Below are positions 27,039 through 36,133 of a stretch of DNA of 64,000 nucleotides, in pieces; position 1 is the stretch's first letter; each line of letters starts with the position of its first letter. The notes under the pieces are model-generated. The model was given only the letters and a program-made list of their open reading frames with translations. It was not told the origin of the DNA and searched no databases. Source of the stretch: Woronichinia naegeliana WA131. GTDB taxonomy: Bacteria > Cyanobacteriota > Cyanobacteriia > Cyanobacteriales > Microcystaceae. The stretch spans positions 3,038,001 to 3,102,000 of the forward strand of contig CP073041.1 in assembly GCA_025370055.1 (NCBI GenBank), read 5' to 3'. Position numbers and translations under genes: made by a program.

Positions 27039-28385
27039 ATGGGTTTGATTAGCAGTATGATGGGGAACAGTTCATTTTCTTGTTCAATCCTTGTTATGGT
27101 TGCTAACTGGTTCAAAGTCTTCCAAAGCCGCAAGATGTCAGCCCTGATTTTTCTGGGATTTGCATCGGGACTTCCCTTCTATCTCTCTAGTAAAAATCCG
27201 ATCCAGGCTTGGATGAGTGAGGATGGGGTCAGTTTAGAGGCCATTGGTGCGTTTGGGTTGGTCAGCCTTCCCTATTCCCTTAAATTTCTTTGGTCGCCGC
27301 TCCTAGATCGCTTTGTTCCTCCCTTTTTAGGACGCAGACGAGGATGGTTAGTCATTTCCCAGATTGCCTTAATTGTGGCGATCGCGGCCATGGCGTTACA
27401 AAATCCGTCCAAAGCCCTGCAATTTCTGGCTATCAATGCTTTTTTAATTGCTTTTTTTAGTGCAACCCAGGATATTTTAGCCGATGCCTATCGCACTGAT
27501 GTTCTCGAAAAACCGGAATTAGGGGCAGGAGCTTCTGTTTTCCTATTGGGATATCGTTTAGCCATTATTTTTACGAGTTATTTACCCCTTTGGATTGCTG
27601 AACAAACCTCATGGAATTTCTTTTATTTATTAATGTCTGCCTTAATGATCATTGGTCTAGTCAATTCATTTTTTGCACCCGAACCACCTAAAAAAGGAGA
27701 GCCGCCCAAGAGCCTAAAGGATGCGATTGTTTATCCCTTTCTAGATTTTTTAGAAAGGAATGGACTACAAAAATCTATTTTTATTTTATTGTTTATTACT
27801 ATCTATAAATTAGGGGATGCAATGGTTAAAAACCTTTCGACTCCTTTTTTATTGGAGCAGGGTTTACATTTTAGCAAAAGTGACCTTGCCTTACCCGGAA
27901 CCCTTAGTATTATTGCCACTATTGTGGGGACATTGGCGGGGGGAGCCATTATGACTAGGATTGGCATTAATCGTTCTCTTTGGATTTTTGCCATTGTCCA
28001 AGCGGTCGGCAATTTAATGTACTTCGCCTTGGCTTTAGTGGGAAGAAATCAGCTTTTAATGATTGGAGCCATTAATGTGGAAAGTTTTTGTTCTGGCTTG
28101 GAATCCGCCGCTTTTGTGGCCTTTTTGATGAGCCTTTGTAACCAACGTTTTTCTGCAACTCAATATGCCTTACTTTCTAGTTTAGTTGCCTTCAATCGAG
28201 ATATTTTAGTCGCGCCTTCTGGTATTTGGGCTAAGGCAATGGGTTGGCCGAACTTTTTCTTGATGACGGCGATCGCTGCTTTACCAGGCTTAATTTTATT
28301 GCCCTTTTTCGCGCCTTGGCAGGAAAGGGAAGATTTAGCTCCCCAACTCACCTCTCGATTTGGCTCTGAAGATGAGGATAATTGA
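27039..28385 (+). CDS. AmpG-like major facilitator transporter
   Basis: 12-helix MFS protein, up to 448 residues, of the AmpG muropeptide permease family. The family N-terminal segment is clear: MSALIFLGFASGLPFYLSSKNPIQAWMSEDGVSLEAIGAF..GLPYSLKFLWSPLLDR-type pattern with DILADAYRTDVL in helix 4/5. AmpG imports anhydro-muropeptides for cell-wall recycling. The substrate is inferred. The ATG at 27039 is preceded by GGAGAAG with almost no spacing; a start at 27096 (MVANWFKVF) would also retain the full domain. Confidence 0.85.
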   Translation: MGLISSMMGNSSFSCSILVMVANWFKVFQSRKMSALIFLGFASGLPFYLSSKNPIQAWMSEDGVSLEAIGAFGLVSLPYSLKFLWSPLLDRFVPPFLGRRRGWLVISQIALIVAIAAMALQNPSKALQFLAINAFLIAFFSATQDILADAYRTDVLEKPELGAGASVFLLGYRLAIIFTSYLPLWIAEQTSWNFFYLLMSALMIIGLVNSFFAPEPPKKGEPPKSLKDAIVYPFLDFLERNGLQKSIFILLFITIYKLGDAMVKNLSTPFLLEQGLHFSKSDLALPGTLSIIATIVGTLAGGAIMTRIGINRSLWIFAIVQAVGNLMYFALALVGRNQLLMIGAINVESFCSGLESAAFVAFLMSLCNQRFSATQYALLSSLVAFNRDILVAPSGIWAKAMGWPNFFLMTAIAALPGLILLPFFAPWQEREDLAPQLTSRFGSEDEDN

Positions 28386-28741
28386 GCATCATCTCAGCAA
28401 AATTAATGCAAATGCTCTAAAAGCTTTCGTTGACTCAGAAAACTAGAGGCTCAAACGACTGGAGTTTGTAAAGTTATCTAAAGTTTTGTCCCTGCCCTTC
28501 ACCAAAAGTGAGGAAGTAAAGATATATAAATTGATGTTCCTTGAGCTAAAAATTTTAAAGGGGCAAGGCACTTAATAGACCTTAACCCCCTTGAGTTGCT
28601 TGTTATAGTTAGGATCTTTATATCGGCTGACCCCATTTGAACTAAGTATTATTATTGACGATATTTGGGAATTGTGTCGAATCCTTAATCTTTTTTTTAG
28701 ATTTGATCCGGCTAACGTTTAAAGACTTTTGTTGACTAATG
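28386..28741. other. Gene-free spacer
   Basis: Convergent spacer between the AmpG-like gene and yqeG. I see no convincing ORF, tRNA, terminator or repeat. It contains a G-rich/C-rich pair (AAAGGGGCAAGGCAC and CCTTAACCCCCTT near 28557-28595) that could form a weak imperfect hairpin. Confidence 0.4.
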
Positions 28742-29260
28742 TTACGAATGATGAAGTGTAACCCCCAATTTCTCAGAAATCCAAACTTCTAGGTTTCGCA
28801 AAGAGTGACTTTTGGGTGATAACTCAGGATGTACCATCGGCTCCACTAAAATAGTAAACATTCCCAAACGATTACCGGCCAAGACATCGGTAAATAAGCG
28901 ATCGCCCACCATTGCCACCGTTGATACAGGTAAATTCATGGCTTGAATGGCATAACGAATTTTCCGTCGAGAGGGTTTTCCGGCCCCAAATAGGTAGGGC
29001 AAGTTGAGGCTATCGGCAATGCGCCCAATCCGAACCTCGCTAAGATTATTACTCACTAACCAAATGGGAAGGATCGGTCGAATTTTTTCCACCCAAAACT
29101 GTAACTCCTCAGAAACATCTGCCCGTCGAAAGGACACTAGGGTTTCATCCACATCTAAGACCAGTCCCTGTAAATGATGACGTTGTAAAATCCTCGGTGT
29201 CAGATGCAGGATAGTATTGCCGAGAACAAGGTCGGGTTGCAGGAGTTTGGCTCTAGTCAT
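28742..29260 (-). CDS. YqeG family HAD IIIA phosphatase
   Basis: 172-residue HAD-superfamily protein. Motif I is LVLDVDETLVSF, motif II LVSNN, and motif III/IV KPSRRKIRYAI...VAMVGDRLFTDVLAGNRLGM; these match YqeG/GEP4-like phosphatases, related to phosphatidylglycerophosphate phosphatase. Phosphatidylglycerol is essential for cyanobacterial photosystems, so a PGP phosphatase role is attractive but inferred. The ATG at 29260 (MTRAKLLQPD) is preferred over the upstream one at 29344, whose extra 28 residues look non-conserved. Confidence 0.85.
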   Translation of the reverse strand: MTRAKLLQPDLVLGNTILHLTPRILQRHHLQGLVLDVDETLVSFRRADVSEELQFWVEKIRPILPIWLVSNNLSEVRIGRIADSLNLPYLFGAGKPSRRKIRYAIQAMNLPVSTVAMVGDRLFTDVLAGNRLGMFTILVEPMVHPELSPKSHSLRNLEVWISEKLGVTLHHS

Positions 29261-29515
29261 CAGAAAAATCGGTTTGAAGGTCGTCTCTTGATTGTAACCC
29301 TGACGGTTAGACCGATTAGCAGGAAGTAAAAAAAGTCGAAGCATTGTTCTGAATCTGTGGGGTTTAGACTTCTGTTCGTAGGGTGATACGGAAATAAGTT
29401 TTAGTTGCGATCGCAGTAGATTAGGATAAGATTAAAAATTAGACTTAATTCTCTAAGTCCAAACAGTTTGAGTAAGTTGAAGACACCTAACTGCACTTAA
29501 TCCCCTCTCGACAAC

Positions 29516-32500
29516 ATGACTAGTACTAGCCTCCCTGAATCCTATCAAGTTCTCCAAACACGGTACGAGCAATTACCTCTCCTAGAGAAGACCATTCTGC
29601 AATTATTGTCTATTCTCTATCACCCAGTTACTCGTATGGAGTTAGCAAATTGCTTGAATCATCTGGGTTATCGGGATAGCAGAGAGAAAACCTGGAATGT
29701 TGCCAGTCTGAAGCCAATCATCGAGCCACTCTTAAAATTAGAATTGCTAAAAACAGGAAGTAACACCGGAATAACCTGCCATCAACAATTGCGGGAAATC
29801 CCTAGTCGGGATGCGGTAAAAACAGGGATATTTGAAAACTTAGTAACGGCGGTTGAAATGGCTTATCCCATTCGGGAGTCTAGCTATAATTCACGACGAT
29901 CATTTCGGTCGGATTCTGAACTCATTCGGGAAGTTCGCATTGGCATCCACAATCAAGATCTGGTTTTCATTGAGCGTCAATTTGAAGATTTCTATCATTA
30001 CTCATCTAGCTCTCGGCAGATTACCCTGGAGAGCGTTTTCCTAGAAATGCTAGAAAATCCTTTTGATCTGGAATGGCTAAAGAGTTTATCGCCTGAGCTG
30101 ATTGAATTTGCCTTACAGATTCGACTATCAGAATCCCTCCACAAGTTGTCCACCACAGAAGATGAACTAGAATTACTCAAGCAGGAAGTCCTGGTCGTTC
30201 AGCGTAAATCTCCTGTCCTGGTCGTGTTATTGGCAGAGCAATTGTTATTACGGGGTGAGTTGAAGGAGCTAGAATCTTTCTTTCAGCAGATTGAAAAACA
30301 AAATATTGATCTTCATCCTAGTAACTTCTTTATTTATCAAGGGAATATTGCTTGTTTGAAAGGACATTATGCTGAATCGATCGCCAGTTATCGTCAAGCT
30401 TTAGTAAGTATTAGGAAACTAACGAAAAAACGCAAAATTTATCTGCCAGGCATTGCTGGCCTATTATTCATTTTGTCCCTCCTGGGAGAAGGCTCAGGGG
30501 ACTGCAAACAAGAAGCTCAGGGCTATGTCAAAAATGCCTTAGATCTAGCGGTTTCTGACTCCTTTAATGAAATTTATGTGCTTTTAGATAATTTACTTCA
30601 GTGGCAACAGGGCAATCAGCCCTACCGAGAGCGTTTACGCCATCTTTGCATCACCGACCCAGAAGAACATAGCTTAGTAACTTTTTTTAAATTAATCTGT
30701 ACCTACTGGCTAAAGCCTGATCGCCAGGAATCTCTGCTTAATTGGGCTAGAAATTTTCAAACACGAGCCTATCGAGCCGATTATCAATGGTTGGCAGTCG
30801 AAATAGCTGACTTGATCCTACGCTGTGACTCCCTAAGTCAGGATTCTTATGGGGAGATCGTCCAGCAATGGCAGGCAGTGGAGGGCGGTGTTAGTTTACT
30901 GGATATTGTTAAACCCCAAAGTGAGTGGGAATTGTCCTTAACGGCTTTAGCTAATTTAGTGGGTCAACCTTCAGCTAAAAGTCTGGAAAAGATACCTGTG
31001 GCGACTAAACGTTTAGCCTGGTTTGTCACCTATTATTCTGAAAATAGTTATTCTTTATCTCCCCGTGAACAGAGTTGGACAAAAAAAGGAGATTGGACAG
31101 CCGGACGAGCGATCGCCCTAAAACGCTTAACCAAACAATCCTCAGATCTCAATTATTTCACCCCCCAGGATTGGCAAATTTGCAGTTATTTAGAAAGTTA
31201 TTCAGTCGGTTATTACGGACAGATGGATTATCGTTTTGATAATCTGGCTTTTGTGGCCTTAGTCGGTCATCCTTTGGTCTTTTTAGATAATACTCCGCCG
31301 GTACAGCTTGAGGTTGTTGCTGGAGAACCAGAGTTAAAGGTCGAAAAGCTCAAAAAGACAAGAATTGTTCTAAAACTTGAGCCTAATCTGGCTAGTGGAG
31401 AACAAGTATTAGTGATCAAAGAAAGTCTGACTCGTATTAAAGTCATTGAGGTTACTCCGCAACATCGAAAAATTGCCACTATTTTAGGCGAGAATAATCG
31501 TCTAGAAGTGCCTCTCGCAGCGCAAGAACAGGTTTTAACGGCAATAAATGCCGTTGCTAGTTTAGTAACGGTGCATTCCGACATTGGGGGTGGCTCAGAA
31601 AATGCTCAGGAAGTACCGTCCTATAACCGACCCCATATTCATCTTTTGCCGATGGGAGGAGGCTTAAAGGTCGCCATTTTAACTCGTCCTTTTGGAGAAA
31701 CAGGCCCCTATTTTCAGCCTGGCAAAGGAGGAGAAACCGTGATTACAGAAATTGAGGGTCAACGTTATCAAACCAATCGTGATCTCCAGGAAGAAAAGAA
31801 ACGGGCCAAGGAAACGATTAATGCTTGTCCGACTTTGGCTTTAAATGATAGTGAGGGAGGAGAGTGGTATCTGGAAGAGCCAGAACATTGTCTGGAGTTA
31901 CTCTTAGAATTGCAAGGCTTAGGAGAAAATGTCAAAATTGAATGGCCCGAAGGTGAAAAATTACGGGTCAGTCATCAGGCTAGTTTTGGTCAATTTAATC
32001 TCAATATTCAACGTCAACGGGATTGGTTTGCTGCCGAAGGAGAGTTGCAAGTTGATGACAATTTGGTGATCGGATTACAACAGTTAATCGAATTACTGGA
32101 AAAAAGTCCTGGGCGGTTTATCGCTTTGGCCGATGGGCAATTTCTGGCTCTAACCAACGAGTTTCGACAACGATTAGAGGAGTTAAAAGCCTTTTCGGAA
32201 AAACAAGGTAAAGGACGACGTTTTCATCCCTTAGCAGCCTTGGCCCTTGAAGATATGTTAGACGAAGCCGAAAGCCTAAAAAGCGATCGCCATTGGAAGG
32301 AACATATCAAACGCATCAAGGAAATGAAAGACCTCGATCCCCAACCACCTTCGACTTTGCAAGCGGATTTGCGGGATTATCAGGTAGAGGGGTTTCAATG
32401 GTTAGCTCGTTTAGCCCATTGGGGTGTGGGGGCCTGTTTAGCTGATGATATGGGACTCGGTAAAACGGTGCAGGCCTTGGCCTTAATTCTCACCAAAGCC

Positions 32501-33745
32501 GCCGCAGGGCCGACTCTGATTGTGGCTCCCACTTCCGTTTGTCCCAACTGGATCAGTGAGGCTAATCGTTTTGCGCCAACCCTAAATCCGATGCAGTTTG
32601 GTAGTGGCGACAGAGCCTTAGTTTTAGAAAACTTGCAACCCTTTGATTTAGTGTTATGCACCTATGGACTTTTACAACAGGAAGAAGTGGCTGAGATGTT
32701 GGCCAAAGTGCAGTGGCAAGTGGTGGTATTAGATGAGGCCCAGGCGATTAAAAATATGGCCACCAAACGTTCCCAAGCGGCAATGAATTTACAAGCAGAA
32801 TTTAAGTTGATTACCACCGGCACTCCCATTGAAAATCATCTAGGAGAACTTTGGAATTTGTTTCGCTTTATTAATCCTGGTTTATTGGGTTCCCTGGATA
32901 GTTTTAATGAACGGTTTGCCAATGCGATCGAGCGGGGTCAAAATAAGGCTGCCCGTAATCAACTCAAGCGTTTGATTCAACCTTTCCTATTGCGTCGGAC
33001 CAAAAACCAAGTTCTCAAAGAATTACCCGCCCGGACTGAAATTCTGTTACAGGTCGAACTGAGTTCAGAAGAAATGGCTTTTTATGAAGCTCTCCGTCGT
33101 CAGGCGATCGCCAAATTGGAAAATAGTGATGCTCAAGCAGGAGCCAAACACTTACAGGTTTTAGCGGAAATTATGCGGTTACGGCGAGCTTGTTGTAATC
33201 CCAGTCTCATCATGCCGGATAGTCCGGTCAAAAGCTCCAAATTGGAAACCTTTGGGGAGGTTTTGCAAGAATTATTAGAAAACCGTCACAAGGCCTTAGT
33301 TTTTAGTCAATTTGTCGATCACTTGACCATTCTTCGTAACTATCTAGACGAGCAAAAAATTAATTATCAATATCTCGATGGTAGCACTCCAATTAAGGAG
33401 CGTAAAAAACGAGTAGATGCTTTCCAAAATGGGGAAGGGGATGTCTTTTTAATTAGTCTCAAAGCAGGGGGAACGGGTTTAAATTTAACGGCTGCCGATT
33501 ATGTGATTCACATGGATCCCTGGTGGAATCCCGCCGTAGAAGATCAAGCCAGCGATCGCGCCCATCGTATTGGCCAAAAGCGTCCTGTTACTATTTATCG
33601 TCTAGTGGCAAAGAATACGATTGAGGAAAAAATTGTCGATTTACACCATCAAAAACGCGACCTAGCGGATAGTTTATTGGAAGGTACGGATGTTAGTGGC
33701 AAGGTTTCGACGGATCAATTGTTGCAGTTGATTAGTGGGAATTAA
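29516..33745 (+). CDS. Large SNF2/Swi2 family helicase
   Basis: 1409-residue protein. The first about 900 residues contain a helical, TPR-like region (LKGHYAESIASYRQALVSI near 290) and a bacterial SNF2-associated domain. The SNF2 core occupies about 945-1405: LRDYQVEGFQWLARLAHWGVGACLADDMGLGKTVQALAL (Walker A, signature fragments), VVVLDEAQAIKN (motif II, DEAQ), TGTPIENHLGELWNLFRFINPGLLGS, and C-terminal helicase motifs FSQFVDHL, LISLKAGGTGLNLTAADYV and DQASDRAHRIGQ. Probable DNA translocase; the target is unknown. Similar large SNF2 proteins occur in other cyanobacteria. It is monocistronic. Confidence 0.9.
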   Translation: MTSTSLPESYQVLQTRYEQLPLLEKTILQLLSILYHPVTRMELANCLNHLGYRDSREKTWNVASLKPIIEPLLKLELLKTGSNTGITCHQQLREIPSRDAVKTGIFENLVTAVEMAYPIRESSYNSRRSFRSDSELIREVRIGIHNQDLVFIERQFEDFYHYSSSSRQITLESVFLEMLENPFDLEWLKSLSPELIEFALQIRLSESLHKLSTTEDELELLKQEVLVVQRKSPVLVVLLAEQLLLRGELKELESFFQQIEKQNIDLHPSNFFIYQGNIACLKGHYAESIASYRQALVSIRKLTKKRKIYLPGIAGLLFILSLLGEGSGDCKQEAQGYVKNALDLAVSDSFNEIYVLLDNLLQWQQGNQPYRERLRHLCITDPEEHSLVTFFKLICTYWLKPDRQESLLNWARNFQTRAYRADYQWLAVEIADLILRCDSLSQDSYGEIVQQWQAVEGGVSLLDIVKPQSEWELSLTALANLVGQPSAKSLEKIPVATKRLAWFVTYYSENSYSLSPREQSWTKKGDWTAGRAIALKRLTKQSSDLNYFTPQDWQICSYLESYSVGYYGQMDYRFDNLAFVALVGHPLVFLDNTPPVQLEVVAGEPELKVEKLKKTRIVLKLEPNLASGEQVLVIKESLTRIKVIEVTPQHRKIATILGENNRLEVPLAAQEQVLTAINAVASLVTVHSDIGGGSENAQEVPSYNRPHIHLLPMGGGLKVAILTRPFGETGPYFQPGKGGETVITEIEGQRYQTNRDLQEEKKRAKETINACPTLALNDSEGGEWYLEEPEHCLELLLELQGLGENVKIEWPEGEKLRVSHQASFGQFNLNIQRQRDWFAAEGELQVDDNLVIGLQQLIELLEKSPGRFIALADGQFLALTNEFRQRLEELKAFSEKQGKGRRFHPLAALALEDMLDEAESLKSDRHWKEHIKRIKEMKDLDPQPPSTLQADLRDYQVEGFQWLARLAHWGVGACLADDMGLGKTVQALALILTKAAAGPTLIVAPTSVCPNWISEANRFAPTLNPMQFGSGDRALVLENLQPFDLVLCTYGLLQQEEVAEMLAKVQWQVVVLDEAQAIKNMATKRSQAAMNLQAEFKLITTGTPIENHLGELWNLFRFINPGLLGSLDSFNERFANAIERGQNKAARNQLKRLIQPFLLRRTKNQVLKELPARTEILLQVELSSEEMAFYEALRRQAIAKLENSDAQAGAKHLQVLAEIMRLRRACCNPSLIMPDSPVKSSKLETFGEVLQELLENRHKALVFSQFVDHLTILRNYLDEQKINYQYLDGSTPIKERKKRVDAFQNGEGDVFLISLKAGGTGLNLTAADYVIHMDPWWNPAVEDQASDRAHRIGQKRPVTIYRLVAKNTIEEKIVDLHHQKRDLADSLLEGTDVSGKVSTDQLLQLISGN

Positions 33746-33978
33746 TTGATCGGCTTTTTGGGCTAAATCGGATAAGACGGGCTGAAGTTTCAGCAAAGCT
33801 TACTAAGCCAACCCATCTTGTTTTATTTTCGGATGTATCCCACATTCCGCAGGTTGTCGAAGAGGCGAAGTAGTTCGCGCGAGCTATTATGGGTGCCTGT
33901 GCATTAATTTTGGGTAAGGATAAAAAATATAAATAAAGTTCTAAAATAGAGTCTTGTAGTAAGGATTCAGGAAAGGGG
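33746..33978. other. Spacer after the SNF2 gene
   Basis: No supported gene. A block around 33830-33890 (ATCCCACATTCCGCAGG and following) looks like decayed insertion-sequence DNA, since a similar word (ATCCCATATTCCG) occurs at the end of the IS1634-type element near 37259. This is weak evidence. Confidence 0.35.
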
Positions 33979-34089
33979 CAGGGCGAACGCATCTTATTTT
34001 TGAATGATAGGCTAGGTAAAGGTTTCAGTGATCATGATTGATTTTTTATGAAATGCTAAAAGGCTTGTCAAATAAAGGGTCTAGAATTT
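33979..34089 (+). repeat. 111-bp direct repeat, first unit of a CAGGGCAAACGCATC element
   Basis: Begins CAGGGCGAACGCATC and ends TCTAGAATTT. It is repeated with few changes as the first 111 bp of the next element (34090-34216), giving a tandem arrangement with a 111-bp period. It carries the left terminus of the element family but lacks a right terminus of its own. Confidence 0.75.
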
Positions 34090-34216
34090 CAGGGCAAACG
34101 CATCTTATTTTTGAACGATAGGTTAGGTAAAGGTTTCAGCAATCATTATTGATTTTTTATAAAATGCTAAAAGGCTTGTCAAATAAAGAGTCTAGAATTT
34201 TGATGCGTTTGCCCTG
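34090..34216 (+). mobile_element. 127-bp MITE with perfect 15-bp inverted repeats
   Basis: Left terminus CAGGGCAAACGCATC (34090-34104) and right terminus GATGCGTTTGCCCTG (34202-34216) are perfect reverse complements. The interior is AT-rich and non-coding. A further right-end copy (AGTCTAGAATTTAGATGCGTTTGCCCTG-like, 34465-34492) lies beyond the adjoining IS remnant, so this locus holds at least three copies of one or other end. The responsible transposase is not identified. Confidence 0.8.
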
Positions 34217-34455
34217 GCGATTATCCCTAAATGGTCTAGATTTTTAACGCTTAACTTAGTCATTTTTTCTTGAGGTTTATTCGCTTAAGTGCTTAAGTAA
34301 AATTATTTATACATAGCGATCCTTGTGTAGCAAGGCTTTCGGATTTATCTAAAGGGTAATTCATTTTGCATAACCACTTATTTGATTTTAACTATTCCGT
34401 TACCATTTCTCACTTTATTTTTATTTTTTCAAAATCAGTACGAAATATGAGTTAT
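34217..34455 (-). mobile_element. Remnant of the 5' end of an IS1634-type element
   Basis: Reverse complement of about 37250-37401, the left end and first about 16 codons of the IS1634-type transposase gene (reads MTKLSVKNLDHLGIIA on the minus strand). The rest of the element is missing, so it is a solo end. It is interrupted by a 91-bp element at 34288-34378. It abuts the CAGGGCAAACGCATC family element exactly at 34216/34217. Confidence 0.8.
34288..34378. mobile_element. 91-bp MITE with TA target duplication
   Basis: Comparison with the intact copy of the host sequence at 37325-37345 shows a 91-bp insertion. Its ends AGTGCTTAAGTAAAATT and (read inward) AGTGGTTATGCAAAATG form an imperfect inverted repeat, flanked by TA on both sides where the uninterrupted copy has a single TA. 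TA duplication is the hallmark of IS630/Tc1-mariner transposition. The centre contains CCTTGTGTAGCAAGG, a small palindrome. Confidence 0.8.
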
Positions 34456-34492
34456 CAGATAAGGAGTCTAGAATTTAGATGCGTTTGCCCTG

Positions 34493-34779
34493 AATGATTT
34501 GTTATATTTCGTTTGCTGTAGCATAGAAAATTACAATGGACAGTGGCATTTGTACTAAAAATGGAATGGAAAGTAAATTGCCAAGACTTTAGAAAGAATT
34601 ACTAAAGAATTCTGTTACGATCGCTACCTTTACCACTCAGAGGAGTCGCTGTGCAAAATATTTGCTTGAGATCGGGAGTTAAGGATAAACTAGGGGTCAA
34701 GCGATGAAGATTGCTAATATCGGACGTACAAAAATCCCTAAAACTGATATTCCAGTTATTGTTTTATTACCCAAATCCT
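34493..34779. other. Spacer upstream of coaD
   Basis: No gene is supported. The frame upstream of coaD is open back to 34711 but lacks family-conserved residues. I see no clear promoter; the coaD transcription start is probably in this stretch. Confidence 0.4.
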
Positions 34780-35253
34780 GTGATTGCCATTTACCCTGGA
34801 AGCTTTGACCCCATTACCTTAGGACATCTCGATATTATTCAGCGTGGTAGTCAACTTTTTGAACATGTCACGGTTGCTGTTCTCTGTAACCCTGGTAAGC
34901 AACCTCTCTTCTCCGTTGAAAAACGGGTTGAGCAGATCCGTGCCTGTACAAGTCATTTACCTAATATTGAAGTCGATAGCTTTAGTGGCCTAACGGTAGA
35001 ATATGCCAAGCTCCGCAATGCTAATGTTTTGCTGAGAGGGCTACGAGTTCTATCCGACTTTGAGAAAGAACTCCAAATGTCCCATACCAACCAAACCCTT
35101 TGGGACGGCATTGAGACAGTTTTTTTGGCGACAACCAAAGAATATAGCTTTTTAAGTAGTAGCATTGTCAAAGAAATTGCTCGATTTGGCGGCAACATCA
35201 CCCACTTGGTTCCTGAAAATGTCGCCGGTGATATCTATTCATACTACCGTTAA
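34780..35253 (+). CDS. coaD: Phosphopantetheine adenylyltransferase
   Basis: Transfers AMP to 4'-phosphopantetheine in coenzyme A synthesis. Nucleotidyltransferase motifs: [21 protein letters not shown] (with T/HxGH, near residue 10), [18 protein letters not shown] and the [20 protein letters not shown]-terminal signature (SSS-x-V-K/R-E). I chose the GTG at 34780 ([12 protein letters not shown], 157 residues), which matches the family N-terminus; the in-frame extension to 34711 adds non-conserved sequence. It is followed 32 bp later by a Cdv3-like gene, the same order I recall from Synechocystis. Confidence 0.94.
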   Translation: MIAIYPGSFDPITLGHLDIIQRGSQLFEHVTVAVLCNPGKQPLFSVEKRVEQIRACTSHLPNIEVDSFSGLTVEYAKLRNANVLLRGLRVLSDFEKELQMSHTNQTLWDGIETVFLATTKEYSFLSSSIVKEIARFGGNITHLVPENVAGDIYSYYR

Positions 35254-35285
35254 CCACAAAACATAAAATTTTATTATTAAACGCT

Positions 35286-36080
35286 ATGGCACGTCGCGAG
35301 AATCCTAATACTGAGATCCCTGCAACCAAATCCCTGGGTCGTCGTCGGGTTGTCGATTTTGACATTCAACAGGAGTTAGCACAACTTCAGGAACTGATCT
35401 ATGAGAGTTTTCATATTCCGGTTTCTCCTTGGACGATAATCGATGAGGGTAAAATTCTCGATCAAATTGAATTAATCAGCGACAATCTACCAGAGGCTAT
35501 CCAAAAAGCCCTGGCCGTTCTCGATCAGGAAGAGGCGATCATGCGACAAGCCGAGGAATATGCCCAGCGGATTATTCAATCAGCCCAACAACAGGCGGCT
35601 AAGATTCTAGATGAATCGGGAATTATTCAGCAGGCAGAACAACAGGCTGCTCAGGTTCGTTATCAAGTTCAACAGGAATGCGAATCGATGCAACGTCAAA
35701 CCCTAGGAGAGTTAGAACAAATTCGGCAGGTGACAACCCAGGAATTACAGCAGTATCGCCAGCAAACAGTACGAGAGTGCCAAGAAATTCAACGAGATGC
35801 GGATAATTATGCAGATACAGTACTAGGTCGTTTAGAGCAGGAATTGGGGGAAATGATTCGTATTGTTCATAATGGCCGCCAACGTCTCTACGATAATTCC
35901 CCTAGCAATAATCCCAATAATCCCAATAATCCCAATAATCCCAATAATCCCAATAATCCCAATAATCCCAATAATCCCAATAATCCCAATAATCCCAATA
36001 ATCCCAATAGTAATAATCCGAATGTTGTGCAGACAGCGATCGCCCCTATAGCCGATAGACCTCGTAGGCGATCGCGGTAA
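35286..36080 (+). CDS. Cdv3-like (DivIVA-like) coiled-coil cell-division protein
   Basis: 264 residues. After a short basic N-terminus (RRRVVDFDIQQELAQLQELIYESFHIP), a long Gln/Glu-rich coiled coil spans about residues 75-195 (EEYAQRIIQSAQQQAAKILDE, RYQVQQECESMQRQTLGELE as fragments). It then has a tract of NNP repeats (about 208-240) and a basic tail (RPRRRSR). The composition and the coaD neighbour fit Cdv3, a cyanobacterial DivIVA-like factor needed for normal septum placement; this assignment is by resemblance and synteny. The NNP tract is encoded by a 9-bp tandem repeat that is probably length-variable. Confidence 0.7.
   Translation: MARRENPNTEIPATKSLGRRRVVDFDIQQELAQLQELIYESFHIPVSPWTIIDEGKILDQIELISDNLPEAIQKALAVLDQEEAIMRQAEEYAQRIIQSAQQQAAKILDESGIIQQAEQQAAQVRYQVQQECESMQRQTLGELEQIRQVTTQELQQYRQQTVRECQEIQRDADNYADTVLGRLEQELGEMIRIVHNGRQRLYDNSPSNNPNNPNNPNNPNNPNNPNNPNNPNNPNNPNNPNSNNPNVVQTAIAPIADRPRRRSR
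35907..36005 (+). repeat. 9-bp tandem repeat (AATAATCCC) x 11
   Basis: Eleven perfect in-frame copies of AATAATCCC encode (Asn-Asn-Pro)11 inside the Cdv3-like gene, followed by one degenerate copy. Because the unit is 9 bp, copy-number changes keep the reading frame. Confidence 0.95.
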
Positions 36081-36133
36081 AGGTGAAAAAGGGTAACTTA
36101 TCTGGGTGTAATAGTACTAAGAAAAACAATGCC

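Noticed and set aside
29516-33745. SNF2 helicase as part of a DISARM or other defence system
   Set aside because: No methyltransferase, PLD or DUF partner genes flank it. Large stand-alone SNF2 genes are ordinary in cyanobacteria.
35863-36051. Second open frame coding for an (Ile-Ile-Pro) repeat over the NNP tract
   Set aside because: A 9-bp repeat without stops is open in more than one frame; it has no ribosome-binding site and lies wholly inside the Cdv3-like gene.
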